Part shown: positions 6,854 to 14,290 of the stretch, piece by piece
How positions within the stretch are numbered: position 1 is the first letter of the stretch
Layout of the letters: the number at the start of each line of letters is the position of its first letter
From: Candidatus Methanophagales archaeon ANME-1-THS
GTDB lineage: Archaea > Halobacteriota > Syntropharchaeia > Alkanophagales > Methanospirareceae
Length of the DNA stretch: 14,999 nucleotides
Direction: 5' to 3'
Assembly (NCBI GenBank): GCA_004212135.1
Contig: RXIE01000070.1
Coordinates: forward strand, 1 to 14,999
Made by a program: the position numbers and the translations under genes
The notes under the pieces: model-generated
What the model was told of the DNA's origin: nothing
Seen by the model: only the letters and a program-made list of their open reading frames with translations
Database searches by the model: none

Positions 6854-7872
6854 GTTTTTACTACCCCCAAAACGTTAGTGGTCAGCCTATTGCAATAGCC
6901 ACAATCGTGACACATCTTTGTGCAGTTCTTCCATTGGTTCAGACACGCTCCCAGGAGGTGATTATCCACGTAAAAGATATACCTGAGTTCTGAAGGACAA
7001 TCAAGGAGGTCGAGCAGGTTCCCCTCGAACGATCTGCGAGCATAGGCCCTCATGCACGCTATGATCCAGTTAAGTGCATTCGCCCTCCCCGAGATCTTGA
7101 AATCGTCTATGCCGAGCGTTTCGTATTCCCGCATATCCTCGGGTCGTATCCAGGGCGAGCGAAGGATTTGGGAGGGATCCCTCACGCGAATGGATATGCA
7201 CTTATCAAAATAGTAGTCGCTGAAGAGGTTAAGAGGGTGCGCCTGCGGGTTCATGAGCGACGAACGCGTAGCGGTGATGTGCGAGAAGAGATTGAAATGC
7301 GCGTGCCGAAACGGGCACTTATAGAGACAGCCTTCGTTGACAAGGACCCGGATATCACAGTTCACCGCCTTCCTTATCGCGTCCAGGACCTTAAAGTCCC
7401 GATTTATGTTTGTATCGACCGTGATGGTATCCGCACCGAGATCTTCGTAGAATTCCGCACGTTGCGGTGAGTCCACATGCGCGATACAGGAGATAATCCG
7501 CTTCATCGGGAAATCGCTTAAAAGCTCGATGAGATAAGGCTCTGCCACGGTAACACCATCAACGCCCGCCTTGCTCAGTTCCTCGAAGTACCACATAAAC
7601 TTCCCATACCCTTCAAAGGTCAGGTGAGCGCCCCCCAGGCAGGATGGATTGATCACGATGTTCAGCTTGAGGTGGTGCTGATGCGCATAATCCGCCTGTT
7701 CCTTGAGCTCTTCGAGGTGCACCGCGTGGAGCGTCGCCCTACCGCTTCCCATCACCACGGGCGAACCGGCCATATAGACCTCTTCTACTTCCTGCAAGCC
7801 CTCCGCTTCTTTGACTCCTATGATCTCCTTCAAAGCGGCGAAATGCCCCGGATGCGGTACGATTAATCTCAT
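6850..7872 (-). CDS. U32 family protein, second of a tandem pair, 340 aa
   Basis: The true start is ATG 7872, which overlaps the TGA of the upstream paralogue (ATGA); an extended frame to 7950 would run through that gene. The N-terminus MRLIVPHPGH and the TIM-barrel-like order (AGSPVVMGSGR, VDGVTVAEPYLIELL, GADTITVDTNINRDF, VNEGCLYKCPFR) mark the U32 'peptidase' family. Many members are now known to be iron-sulfur proteins that hydroxylate RNA bases or ubiquinone precursors without oxygen. Cys182, Cys186 and Cys225 are candidate cluster ligands. A C-terminal C-x3-C-x2-C-x2-C motif (C317-C327) is shared with the paralogue. By eye it is somewhat over half identical to its neighbour. The substrate is unknown. 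Confidence 0.88.
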   Translation of the reverse strand: MRLIVPHPGHFAALKEIIGVKEAEGLQEVEEVYMAGSPVVMGSGRATLHAVHLEELKEQADYAHQHHLKLNIVINPSCLGGAHLTFEGYGKFMWYFEELSKAGVDGVTVAEPYLIELLSDFPMKRIISCIAHVDSPQRAEFYEDLGADTITVDTNINRDFKVLDAIRKAVNCDIRVLVNEGCLYKCPFRHAHFNLFSHITATRSSLMNPQAHPLNLFSDYYFDKCISIRVRDPSQILRSPWIRPEDMREYETLGIDDFKISGRANALNWIIACMRAYARRSFEGNLLDLLDCPSELRYIFYVDNHLLGACLNQWKNCTKMCHDCGYCNRLTTNVLGVVKT

Positions 7873-8873
7873 TTTATATACGTTAAGGCCTCCTTCGTGA
7901 GGGTATCGCAATAGCCACACGCATGGCATATCTTCTTGCAGACCTGCCACTGGTCTATACTCCCCTCGAGCTTCTCATTCTCGATGCAAAACAGGTACCG
8001 GAGCATTTGAGGACAATCCAGGATATCGAGCACATTACCAGTAAACGATCGTTTAGAATAAACCCGCATGCAGTCGATGATCCAATTCACCGTCTTCGTC
8101 CTTCCGGAAAGCTTGAAGTCCTTTATTCCAATCGCCTCGTATGCTTTGAGGTCCTCAGGTCTTATCCACCCGGACTTGATGATCTGGGTGGGATCTCTTA
8201 AACGAATGGCAATGCACTTATCAAAATAGAAATCCGGCGCGAAGAGGGGAGTTCGAGGTTGATACAAACTGCTGAGATGCGATGCGAGATTATAATGTGA
8301 GAACCTGAACGGGCACTTATAAAGACAGCCTTCATTCACAATCACCCGTACATCGCAGGTAACCGCCCTCACGATCCCTCGCAAGAGATCAAAGTGGCGA
8401 TTGATATTCGTGTCTACCGTGATGACATCCGCGCCGAGTTCTTCAAAGAATTGAGCACGTTGTGGCGCATCGATGTACGCTAGACAGGATACCACGGTCT
8501 TCATGGGGTATTCACGGAGAAGCTCGACGAGATAAGGCTCCGAGACCGTAACCGCGTCGACACCAGCCTTATTCAGCGCCCCAAAGTACCATGAGAACAT
8601 CTTATAGCCCTCGAACGAGAGATGATGCCCGGCTGGACAGGTTGAATTCATCGTGATATTCATTTTTATGCCGTGCTGATGCGCATATTCCGTCTGCGCA
8701 CGTATCTCATCAAGGAGCGGTGCATGCAAGACGCCTCTGCCGCTTCCCATCACGTCGGGCGAGCCACCCATGAAGACCTCGTCCACTTCATTCAGGCCTT
8801 CAGCCTCTTTGACCTCTATCAATTCCTTCAATGCGGGGAAATGCCCTGGATGTGGAATTATCAATCTCGCCAT
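7869..8873 (-). CDS. U32 family protein, first of a tandem pair, 334 aa
   Basis: It begins MARLIIPHPGHFPALKE at ATG 8873, with no Shine-Dalgarno site and a TATA-like box about 30 nt upstream, so it is probably leaderless. Family landmarks are GGSPDVMGSGR (36-46), VSEPYLVELL, GADVITVDTNINRHF and NEGCLYKCPFR (180-190). Cys183, Cys187 and Cys220 are candidate iron-sulfur ligands. A C-terminal C-x3-C-x2-C-x2-C motif (C312-C322) ends in HACGYC. U32 enzymes include RlhA and TrhP (RNA hydroxylation) and UbiU/UbiV (anaerobic ubiquinone hydroxylation). The protease label often attached to the family is historical. The first gene of the coupled group, it lies downstream of mtrH behind a terminator, so it is probably transcribed separately. 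Confidence 0.9.
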   Translation of the reverse strand: MARLIIPHPGHFPALKELIEVKEAEGLNEVDEVFMGGSPDVMGSGRGVLHAPLLDEIRAQTEYAHQHGIKMNITMNSTCPAGHHLSFEGYKMFSWYFGALNKAGVDAVTVSEPYLVELLREYPMKTVVSCLAYIDAPQRAQFFEELGADVITVDTNINRHFDLLRGIVRAVTCDVRVIVNEGCLYKCPFRFSHYNLASHLSSLYQPRTPLFAPDFYFDKCIAIRLRDPTQIIKSGWIRPEDLKAYEAIGIKDFKLSGRTKTVNWIIDCMRVYSKRSFTGNVLDILDCPQMLRYLFCIENEKLEGSIDQWQVCKKICHACGYCDTLTKEALTYIK

Positions 8874-8898
8874 TACGTAATTCTACTATAACGGTGGT

Positions 8899-8907
8899 AA
8901 ATAAAGA
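8899..8907 (-). promoter_or_regulatory. TATA-like box for the U32 gene group
   Basis: Minus-strand TCTTTATTT is centred about 30 nt upstream of the ATG at 8873, placing the start of transcription only a few bases before the start codon. Confidence 0.4.
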
Positions 8908-8940
8908 GTTACGATTTTACTCTACTGAGTTAGAGTTACG
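8905..8940. repeat. Direct repeat of AGAGTTACG upstream of the U32 genes
   Basis: The 9-mer AGAGTTACG occurs at 8905-8913 and at 8932-8940, 27 nt start to start, beside the TATA-like box. It could be a regulator site. Two copies only, so chance is possible. Confidence 0.35.
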
Positions 8941-8961
8941 CCCAACACCGAACCGAGCAGG

Positions 8962-9009
8962 AGAAAAGATAACAAAAAAAGAGAAAAAAGAGGGTATAAA
9001 AAAGATAAG
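8962..9009 (-). terminator. T-rich terminator after mtrH
   Basis: Read on the minus strand, this stretch holds runs of six, six, seven and four T just after the mtrH stop codon. Oligo-T tracts without a strong hairpin are the usual archaeal intrinsic terminator. It separates the Mtr operon from the U32 genes. Confidence 0.65.
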
Positions 9010-9022
9010 ATACCCCGAATGC

Positions 9023-9997
9023 TTATGCGGTCATTTTTAGAGCCGGGTGTGGTTCTTTCGGTTCAATCTCGTGTTCTACTCGATTCGCCTCTGAAACAAT
9101 CATGTCCATCATGCCACAGAGCGGGAAGACCACCGGTGCATTCTCGATGGGTCCGTAGAGCACGAAATTCATACCCACCAGTATGGGGATGACATTAGAG
9201 CCAATGTCGCACATGTGGAAGACATCGGCACCCAGTCCTTCCCAGCCCTTCGGTCCTTTCGTCGCATGCTCCTTCCGGAAGGTCTTTAGCCATGTCCAGG
9301 CAGATGGAGCATTGTGGATACCCAGTCCCACTGCAATACCGAACTTCGACTTGATGACGAAGCCAGAAGCAACGGAGGAGCCACACCCTGCACCGATCGG
9401 CAATGTGGCCGGGTCGCAGAGCTGTTTCGTTATGCCCAGGTCCTTCGCAAGGTACACCAATCCCTTATCAAAGGTGCCTGCTCCGGTCTCCAGCAAGTCA
9501 ATCTTCCCTGCAACGGTGGAGTCTTTGGGATTGAACGCTAACAGAATAGCTGCTGATAATTTTGAGTTCTTGATCTCCTGCAGCTCCTTTTCTGAACACG
9601 ATACATTGATCGAATTGTAGACCGCTTTGTCTGAAAGCCCCACTTCATCTGCGTACTTGAGTCCTGCGATCTTCGCCTCTGCTACCGTTGAATCGATCAA
9701 GAACGGAAGATCACTGACCCCGGTGCAGAACTCGATCTCTTTCCTCATCGCCTCCGTCGACTCTGAGAAGATCTGTATCATGGCTGGATTGCCCGTCACG
9801 TCAGACATCTCCTCCTGCTTCTTCAGCACCTCTTCCGCTTTTTTCTTGTCAAATATCCCTTTCTCCGCATCTTCGACCAGATAATGCTTCGCGTAGAATA
9901 TCGTGCCCGCAAGAACAGTTGCATACTCACCTGGCTGTCCCCCTACCTTCACTCCCGCTATATCATATACCTCTTGCTTCCTATCAAATACAAACAT
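9023..9997 (-). CDS. mtrH: Tetrahydromethanopterin S-methyltransferase subunit H
   Basis: The 324-residue protein starts at ATG 9997 with a strong AGGAGGAT site about 9 nt upstream. It begins MFVFDRKQEVYDIAGVKVGGQPGE and continues with the GTIFYAKHYLV segment, all typical of MtrH. MtrH is the peripheral TIM-barrel subunit that transfers the methyl group from methyl-tetrahydromethanopterin to the corrinoid cobalt on MtrA. Other recognisable stretches are FLIDSTVAEAK, AFNPKDSTVAGK, LPIGAGCGSSVASGF and GIHNAPSAWTW. The length is close to the usual 310-325. There is no membrane segment, as expected. It is the last gene of the operon, lies 27 nt after mtrG, and is followed by T-rich terminator sequence. 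Confidence 0.96.
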   Translation of the reverse strand: MFVFDRKQEVYDIAGVKVGGQPGEYATVLAGTIFYAKHYLVEDAEKGIFDKKKAEEVLKKQEEMSDVTGNPAMIQIFSESTEAMRKEIEFCTGVSDLPFLIDSTVAEAKIAGLKYADEVGLSDKAVYNSINVSCSEKELQEIKNSKLSAAILLAFNPKDSTVAGKIDLLETGAGTFDKGLVYLAKDLGITKQLCDPATLPIGAGCGSSVASGFVIKSKFGIAVGLGIHNAPSAWTWLKTFRKEHATKGPKGWEGLGADVFHMCDIGSNVIPILVGMNFVLYGPIENAPVVFPLCGMMDMIVSEANRVEHEIEPKEPHPALKMTA

Positions 9998-10024
9998 TTT
10001 TCCTATCCTCCTTTTTACACCACC

Positions 10025-10249
10025 TTATATCATGAAGATCACATACGTGAAGAGCGCGATCATCGAACCATATAAAAGGCCAATGACAAGCCCTATCTTC
10101 TCTCCCTGTCGTTGCCAGAGCTCACCTGCAACAAACTCCACCTTCTGATCCATCGTATCGATTCGTTCCATGAGCTTGATATACTCGGGTGGCGTTACGG
10201 CTATCGGAACTGCTAATTCCTTTTCCTCTGTCTTTTTCTCTTCTTCCAT
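10025..10249 (-). CDS. mtrG: Tetrahydromethanopterin S-methyltransferase subunit G
   Basis: The 74-residue protein starts at ATG 10249, with AGGAGT about 10 nt upstream. A charged, Glu/Lys-rich N-terminus leads to AVPIAVTPPEYIKLMERIDTMD, then GELWQRQGEKIG and one C-terminal membrane helix (about residues 53-73). Size, the ERID motif and a single C-terminal anchor fit MtrG, a small stalk subunit of the membrane methyltransferase. Its position between mtrF and mtrH is the standard order. Confidence 0.93.
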   Translation of the reverse strand: MEEEKKTEEKELAVPIAVTPPEYIKLMERIDTMDQKVEFVAGELWQRQGEKIGLVIGLLYGSMIALFTYVIFMI

Positions 10250-10277
10250 TTCTTCTACTCCTGTTTTTACGCCTCGC

Positions 10278-10475
10278 TCATAGCAAGAGTCTCATCCCGA
10301 CCACGAGGAAGCTCACGAAGAGCCCGATTGCCAGACCTTTGATGAAGCCGACCCAGAGGCCTGCTGCAAACCGGTTATCACGACCGATCATCGTGATGAA
10401 GTGCCTGAGATTCTCTATTCGCCCGGTGATCACCGCGGTTTCCGGTGTCTGTTGCACTACTTTCTGTGGTGGCAT
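10278..10475 (-). CDS. mtrF: Tetrahydromethanopterin S-methyltransferase subunit F
   Basis: The 65-residue protein starts at ATG 10475, directly after the mtrA TAG with no intervening base; a G-rich GGGGGGTGA within the end of mtrA serves as ribosome site. It has a soluble N-terminal half and one C-terminal membrane helix. The segment IGRDNRFAAGLWVGFIKGL resembles the segment before the MtrA anchor (IARDQKLTSAFSRNGLLGL), in keeping with the known relationship of MtrF to the MtrA tail. Confidence 0.93.
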   Translation of the reverse strand: MPPQKVVQQTPETAVITGRIENLRHFITMIGRDNRFAAGLWVGFIKGLAIGLFVSFLVVGMRLLL

Positions 10476-11213
10476 CTAAATCACCCCCCAATAGAATGGC
10501 AGAAGGATGATAAACGCGCTTATCAGCCCTATGAGGAGCCCAAGAAGCCCGTTTCTCGAGAATGCCGAGGTCAACTTCTGGTCCCTCGCAATTAACTGTG
10601 TCTTGTATTTGATTGCTGTCGTGGCACGGTCTATCACGGCCATATAGGGGGACGCGGGCCTCGCTAACGGCATTTCTAACACCGCTGCCGCTGCCTCCGC
10701 CTCTTTACCTAATTTTACAATCATCGGGTCTTCAGGAAATGCCCCTGGATCCTTAGCTGCAAGCTCCTGGACCTTCGCGTTGAGCTTCCCATAATCCTCC
10801 ACACCGATCATGTCCACGACTTCCACGATCTGCTTCCTGAATCGCACGACCGCTGCTTCCGGAAGATTCTCGATGAAGGGAATTGCACCTCTGGTTCCTA
10901 TTATCTTTTTATTCGATGGATCGATGCCATTCTTCCAGAATGCCATCAGTGATTCGCCGCTCAAATGCCCTGGAACTTCCGCCCCGGCCGCGATGATGAA
11001 CCGAATGTTCGGGTTCGAGACCACGTTCGCAACCATCTTCTCTATCCCGATGTTCTCAGTTTTATCCGGCCCCTGTATCGCGACACCCTTGAAGTGTTCC
11101 ATGTGGAAGTACGACCCATTTGAGGAGATTGCCACGCAGCTCTGTGGATCACCCACTTCATAGTCGCCCGTGACAAAGGGCCAGCCATCCGGAACCGGTT
11201 TCTTCTCCGCCAT
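10476..11213 (-). CDS. mtrA: Tetrahydromethanopterin S-methyltransferase subunit A (corrinoid protein)
   Basis: The 245-residue protein starts at ATG 11213. The N-terminus has the MtrA pattern KPVPDGWPFVTGDYEVGDP. The corrinoid domain contains TENIGIEKMVANVVSNPNI and EVPGHLSGESL, where His83 corresponds to the histidine known to ligate cobalt in MtrA. The C-terminus has one membrane helix (about 222-243). MtrA carries the methyl group on its cobamide between MtrH and coenzyme M. The methyl transfer to coenzyme M drives sodium export. A GGGGGTG site inside the end of mtrB serves this start, and the genes are 2 nt apart. Confidence 0.96.
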   Translation of the reverse strand: MAEKKPVPDGWPFVTGDYEVGDPQSCVAISSNGSYFHMEHFKGVAIQGPDKTENIGIEKMVANVVSNPNIRFIIAAGAEVPGHLSGESLMAFWKNGIDPSNKKIIGTRGAIPFIENLPEAAVVRFRKQIVEVVDMIGVEDYGKLNAKVQELAAKDPGAFPEDPMIVKLGKEAEAAAAVLEMPLARPASPYMAVIDRATTAIKYKTQLIARDQKLTSAFSRNGLLGLLIGLISAFIILLPFYWGVI

Positions 11214-11215
11214 CT

Positions 11216-11515
11216 CTATGCACCCCCTAACACTAAGAGGATCATTGCAACGGCTAATGTACCGAAGGTGATTCCGATGAAGAAGAACGTCGTGAAGCCC
11301 GCTTTGCTTATCAGCCCCTCTCTGCGTGGCTGCGCCATGACGAAACTGGTTGTAGAATCAAGCACATTGAACAGCTCTTCAACCGAAGTCTCCAGCACCG
11401 CTATCTGGTCCTCGATCGGCGCGAGGTTCACTTTATAAAATCCCGGTTTGCTCATCCCTACCTTCAGCGACGATGGATCTAAAACAACCCCATACTTCTC
11501 ATTGATTACCAACAT
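11216..11515 (-). CDS. mtrB: Tetrahydromethanopterin S-methyltransferase subunit B
   Basis: The 99-residue protein starts at ATG 11515. Its AGGAGGAG ribosome site overlaps the end of mtrC. A longer frame reaching 11719 would lie inside mtrC and is not used. The protein has a soluble N-terminus (MLVINEKYGVVLDPSSLKVG), a central helix and one C-terminal membrane segment (about residues 75-97). This is the usual architecture of MtrB, a small stalk subunit. It is slightly shorter than most MtrB proteins. The TAG stop is 2 nt from the mtrA start. Confidence 0.93.
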   Translation of the reverse strand: MLVINEKYGVVLDPSSLKVGMSKPGFYKVNLAPIEDQIAVLETSVEELFNVLDSTTSFVMAQPRREGLISKAGFTTFFFIGITFGTLAVAMILLVLGGA

Positions 11516-11535
11516 ACTCTCTCTTTTCTCCTCCT

Positions 11536-12393
11536 CTATTCTATCGTCTTGATCAGTCCCGTTCCGACAGTCGCATAGCACTCTTTCATGCATGTCTTGA
11601 TGAATCGCGTGTAGAAGACCACCCATATAACTACCCCAAAGACGATCAGTAATGCCGGGTCCCACGGTCCCCACGGAGAGGTACCGAGTATGAGCAGTGC
11701 AAATCCCAGTATAATGCATAACAATCCTGAAATCTCTACGGGCACCATCAGCGTCCGTTCTCTTCGCTCATCCGGTCCGAGACAGGCGTTGTACGGATGA
11801 AACATCGCCATTCCAGAGAGGATGAACATAAATGCGATGACTCCCGTCTCCATCACCCGGGTTACCACTGCGTCGAAGTTCAAAGATCCCGTGACGATGG
11901 ATATCTCGAGCAAGAGTGCAAGTGTCCCTGCCATTCCTAATTCCATCATCGCACGCTCTAATCGCGGTATCTTCAGCGCGATATACTTCTCACTGTTCGA
12001 GAAGAACCCGGATACCAGGCCGATAAGCCCCATGAAGACCACGCCAACCAAGACCCCTGGATAGAACTGACCTATGTTACCGAATCGCGCGAATGCAAGC
12101 CCCATAAGCGCTCCTACAACGCCGTACCCCGTTCCCATCACGCCTATTGATGGAACACCGGTCCCTAACCCGTATTTAGAGGTCTTCCGAACTGAATCCG
12201 CACACCATACGAAGGCGAAGATCATTCCCACTGCTTTTATCACCGCTGGCAATCCCGTAAATATCGTGATAAGCGCGGCAATTATGCCCGCTATAATCCC
12301 TAACTGAGTCTCGTTCGGTGGAAACTTGAACTCCACCTTCGGCTTCTCTTCTACCTTCTTCTCCTCTGCTTTCTTCTCCTCTGCTGCTGCCAT
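11536..12393 (-). CDS. mtrC: Tetrahydromethanopterin S-methyltransferase subunit C
   Basis: The 285-residue protein uses ATG 12393, chosen because GGAGGTG lies 9 nt upstream; a GTG at 12405 is in frame but overlaps mtrD and that ribosome site. After a Lys/Glu-rich cytoplasmic N-terminus (residues 1 to about 35) come about seven hydrophobic membrane segments. The YGLGTGVPSIGVMGTGYGVVG and FHPYNACLGPDERRERTL stretches are typical of MtrC. MtrC, MtrD and MtrE form the membrane part that couples methyl transfer to sodium transport. The charged N-terminal extension is longer than in many homologues. Confidence 0.95.
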   Translation of the reverse strand: MAAAEEKKAEEKKVEEKPKVEFKFPPNETQLGIIAGIIAALITIFTGLPAVIKAVGMIFAFVWCADSVRKTSKYGLGTGVPSIGVMGTGYGVVGALMGLAFARFGNIGQFYPGVLVGVVFMGLIGLVSGFFSNSEKYIALKIPRLERAMMELGMAGTLALLLEISIVTGSLNFDAVVTRVMETGVIAFMFILSGMAMFHPYNACLGPDERRERTLMVPVEISGLLCIILGFALLILGTSPWGPWDPALLIVFGVVIWVVFYTRFIKTCMKECYATVGTGLIKTIE

Positions 12394-12397
12394 CTTC

Positions 12398-13102
12398 TTA
12401 CGCACCTCCGCCTAACGCAATCGTTGCGAGCATGACCACGATGCCGGCCAGTACCGAGACGCAAAACGATCCTATAAGTGCTTTTGGCATTTTCTTGAAC
12501 TTTGGATCCCAGTAGCCTTCAGTCGTACCACGGATATTATACGCTGCGAGTATCGCATTGGCAACGAAGATGGAAAGTGCTGCGATCACTGCTGTACCGT
12601 ACATGAAGTTCGCGTAAAACAAGAGCGCGAAGTACATGAGCGCACCGCCAAATCCACCCATGAACCCACCAACAGTCCCTGAGATGAAGACCACATCGGG
12701 AACCCCATGACCATCGGTTTGCGGTGTTTTGTATGCTGTTTGTGGTGCCTTGGTTATCGGATCAACTGCTACTCTGCCTGAAACGGGCACAACGCCACAA
12801 CCGAACGCATAGAGGACATTCGCCATGAACATCACCACCTGTATCATGATCGTCGCGCCAACCGCCCCTGCGAGCGATACAAGCCAGATATTGTTGCTGA
12901 ACGAAGATACTGTGGCCGCGGTAAATAATCCTGTCACGACCGCTCCGAGCATAATCTGAACAGTACCTGTGGCGATGCCGGTCGCGGTGCCCATTGCCGC
13001 TGGTGCACCTCCTACTGGTAACAGATGAGCCCCTAAACAGCCCAGCATTCCGCCAATCGTTACATAGACCACAATCCAAATCAGTTCTGGTTCTATTGTC
13101 AT
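12398..13102 (-). CDS. mtrD: Tetrahydromethanopterin S-methyltransferase subunit D
   Basis: The 234-residue integral membrane protein starts at ATG 13102, with AGGAG upstream inside the end of mtrE. About six hydrophobic segments are visible. Family stretches include GGMLGCLGAHLLPVGGAP, ATGIATGTVQIMLGA and the TDGHGVPDVVFISGTVGG loop. Length and order match MtrD, one of the three channel-forming subunits. It lies 7 nt after mtrE and 4 nt before mtrC. Confidence 0.95.
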   Translation of the reverse strand: MTIEPELIWIVVYVTIGGMLGCLGAHLLPVGGAPAAMGTATGIATGTVQIMLGAVVTGLFTAATVSSFSNNIWLVSLAGAVGATIMIQVVMFMANVLYAFGCGVVPVSGRVAVDPITKAPQTAYKTPQTDGHGVPDVVFISGTVGGFMGGFGGALMYFALLFYANFMYGTAVIAALSIFVANAILAAYNIRGTTEGYWDPKFKKMPKALIGSFCVSVLAGIVVMLATIALGGGA

Positions 13103-13109
13103 TGTATCA

Positions 13110-14123
13110 TCACGCTCCTACAAATGGTCCACACTTAGCCCGTATCCACTTCACGAATATCATGTTCCCTACGATCCACGCTGCTATGATGATAAGTCCC
13201 AGTATGATACCCCAGACCGCGGCCATGTTCCCCTCTGCTGTGGCAAAATGCACGGTTGGTACCAGAGGCAGATTCGCTGGTAAGACCGGTAAATAGCCCC
13301 CGAGTTTCATCCCTATGAGCGTCCGCCAGTTCTCAAGGAGGATGATGAGCCCGAAGGTCAGGCCTGTTGCGGGACTCCCAAATTTCGCACAGAACGGCGA
13401 AATGTCCTTCGATGTCCGTATACCGCAGTCTGCGTATCGCGTGATCCTCCCGTGGTAAATGACCCGCTTACCCTCGCCAAAAGGCCTGTCCTGGAACTCG
13501 CGCTCTGTTCCATAATGCACGTCACCGGTTGACGAGCCGATCGAGCCCACGGTAATCCCCCAGATGAACGCGAGCAGTGGGAGCGCGAACGGGTGGTTCA
13601 ATCGTGGATCTCCCGCGAGAGCCCCTAAATTGCTCTGGATGTACGCGATGCTGACGATACTGAACGTGGTCAGAAAGCCGTGTGTGGCAATCGGGATGAG
13701 ATGTCCATAGAAGACATCGAGATAAATGGGCTGCTCAAACCGTTTCTGTGCCGCGATCCTGCCGCAGTGTGCGGTCGTCGCGAATATCATGTGGATCAGT
13801 GCTGACGCGCCCACCGCGAGAGGAATCGCTACGACTGCCGCCTTCCATTTCGCATCGGGAACGAGAGGCTCGAGCTTGTACAGGAGCATCCATGCGATCA
13901 TTCCTGCTGTCCCCTGATACAACGCGTTTGAGAGCGGTTCACCTGAAATCGCTTTGTTGAAGAACCGATGGACCTGCCCGACCTGCGGAGCTAGTTGCAC
14001 CTGAGAATTCGGGTTACTCTGCGATCCGATATCTGACTCGTTGTCCTCGAAATGACACGCAAGAAACGCTAAGAACACTATCACTAACGTCCATGCAAAT
14101 AGCAATACTACTTCTAGTGGCAT
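13110..14123 (-). CDS. mtrE: Tetrahydromethanopterin S-methyltransferase subunit E
   Basis: The 337-residue membrane protein starts at ATG 14123 and is the first gene of the operon. Highly conserved MtrE stretches are DIGSQSNPNSQVQLAPQ (about 31-47), FNKAISGEPLSNAL, and FIWGITVGSIGSSTGDVHYG, followed by TEREFQ; this last region contains a conserved acidic residue thought to matter for sodium transport. Then comes FGSPATGLTFG. There are about seven membrane segments. It is some 30-40 residues longer than the roughly 300 usual for MtrE. Extra sequence lies between the last two helices (around LGGYLPVLPANLPLVPTV) and in shorter loops. No Shine-Dalgarno site precedes it; the TATA box position implies a leaderless message. 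Confidence 0.95.
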   Translation of the reverse strand: MPLEVVLLFAWTLVIVFLAFLACHFEDNESDIGSQSNPNSQVQLAPQVGQVHRFFNKAISGEPLSNALYQGTAGMIAWMLLYKLEPLVPDAKWKAAVVAIPLAVGASALIHMIFATTAHCGRIAAQKRFEQPIYLDVFYGHLIPIATHGFLTTFSIVSIAYIQSNLGALAGDPRLNHPFALPLLAFIWGITVGSIGSSTGDVHYGTEREFQDRPFGEGKRVIYHGRITRYADCGIRTSKDISPFCAKFGSPATGLTFGLIILLENWRTLIGMKLGGYLPVLPANLPLVPTVHFATAEGNMAAVWGIILGLIIIAAWIVGNMIFVKWIRAKCGPFVGA

Positions 14124-14146
14124 GAAGAAAGATAAGAGACGCTCCC

Positions 14147-14155
14147 TTTATAAAA
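14147..14155 (-). promoter_or_regulatory. TATA box of the mtr operon
   Basis: Minus-strand TTTTATAAA, preceded by purine-rich GAAAG (a BRE-like context), is centred about 28 nt upstream of the mtrE ATG. Transcription should start at or within a few bases of the start codon. Confidence 0.65.
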
Positions 14156-14198
14156 CTTTCTATTTTTATTTCTCAACGCGAAAAAGCTAAGGCTTCGC

Positions 14199-14220
14199 TT
14201 GGTTGAAAACGGAAAACCAA
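14199..14220. promoter_or_regulatory. Palindrome in the divergent mtr / marker-14 spacer
   Basis: TTGGTT and AACCAA arms are separated by 10 nt, a 22-bp site about two helical turns long. It lies between the two promoters and just before an AT-rich box (aactatttattcc) facing the marker-14 gene. The geometry suits a dimeric regulator. No regulator is identified. Confidence 0.35.
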
Positions 14221-14241
14221 AACTATTTATTCCGATGCCCG

Positions 14242-14250
14242 CTTTTATAG
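14242..14250 (+). promoter_or_regulatory. TATA-like box for the marker-14 gene
   Basis: CTTTTATAG is about 45 nt upstream of the ATG at 14291 and would start a message just before the AGGAGG site. A second candidate, AACTATTTATT at 14221-14231, would give a leader of about 40 nt. Which is used cannot be told. Confidence 0.4.
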
Positions 14251-14290
14251 CTTAAGAGGATGTCGTGAGAGAACAGGAGGCTGGGCATCA

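Noticed and set aside
7873..7950. Extended N-terminus of the second U32 protein
   Set aside because: It would run through the end of the first U32 gene; the family N-terminus (MRLIVPHPGH) begins at the ATGA overlap.
9183..9620. Plus-strand frame of 145 codons
   Set aside because: It is fully antisense to mtrH, which is unmistakable. There is no ribosome site or family resemblance.
11516..11719. Extended N-terminus of MtrB
   Set aside because: This part is an out-of-frame reading of mtrC, and a strong AGGAGGAG site marks the start at 11515.
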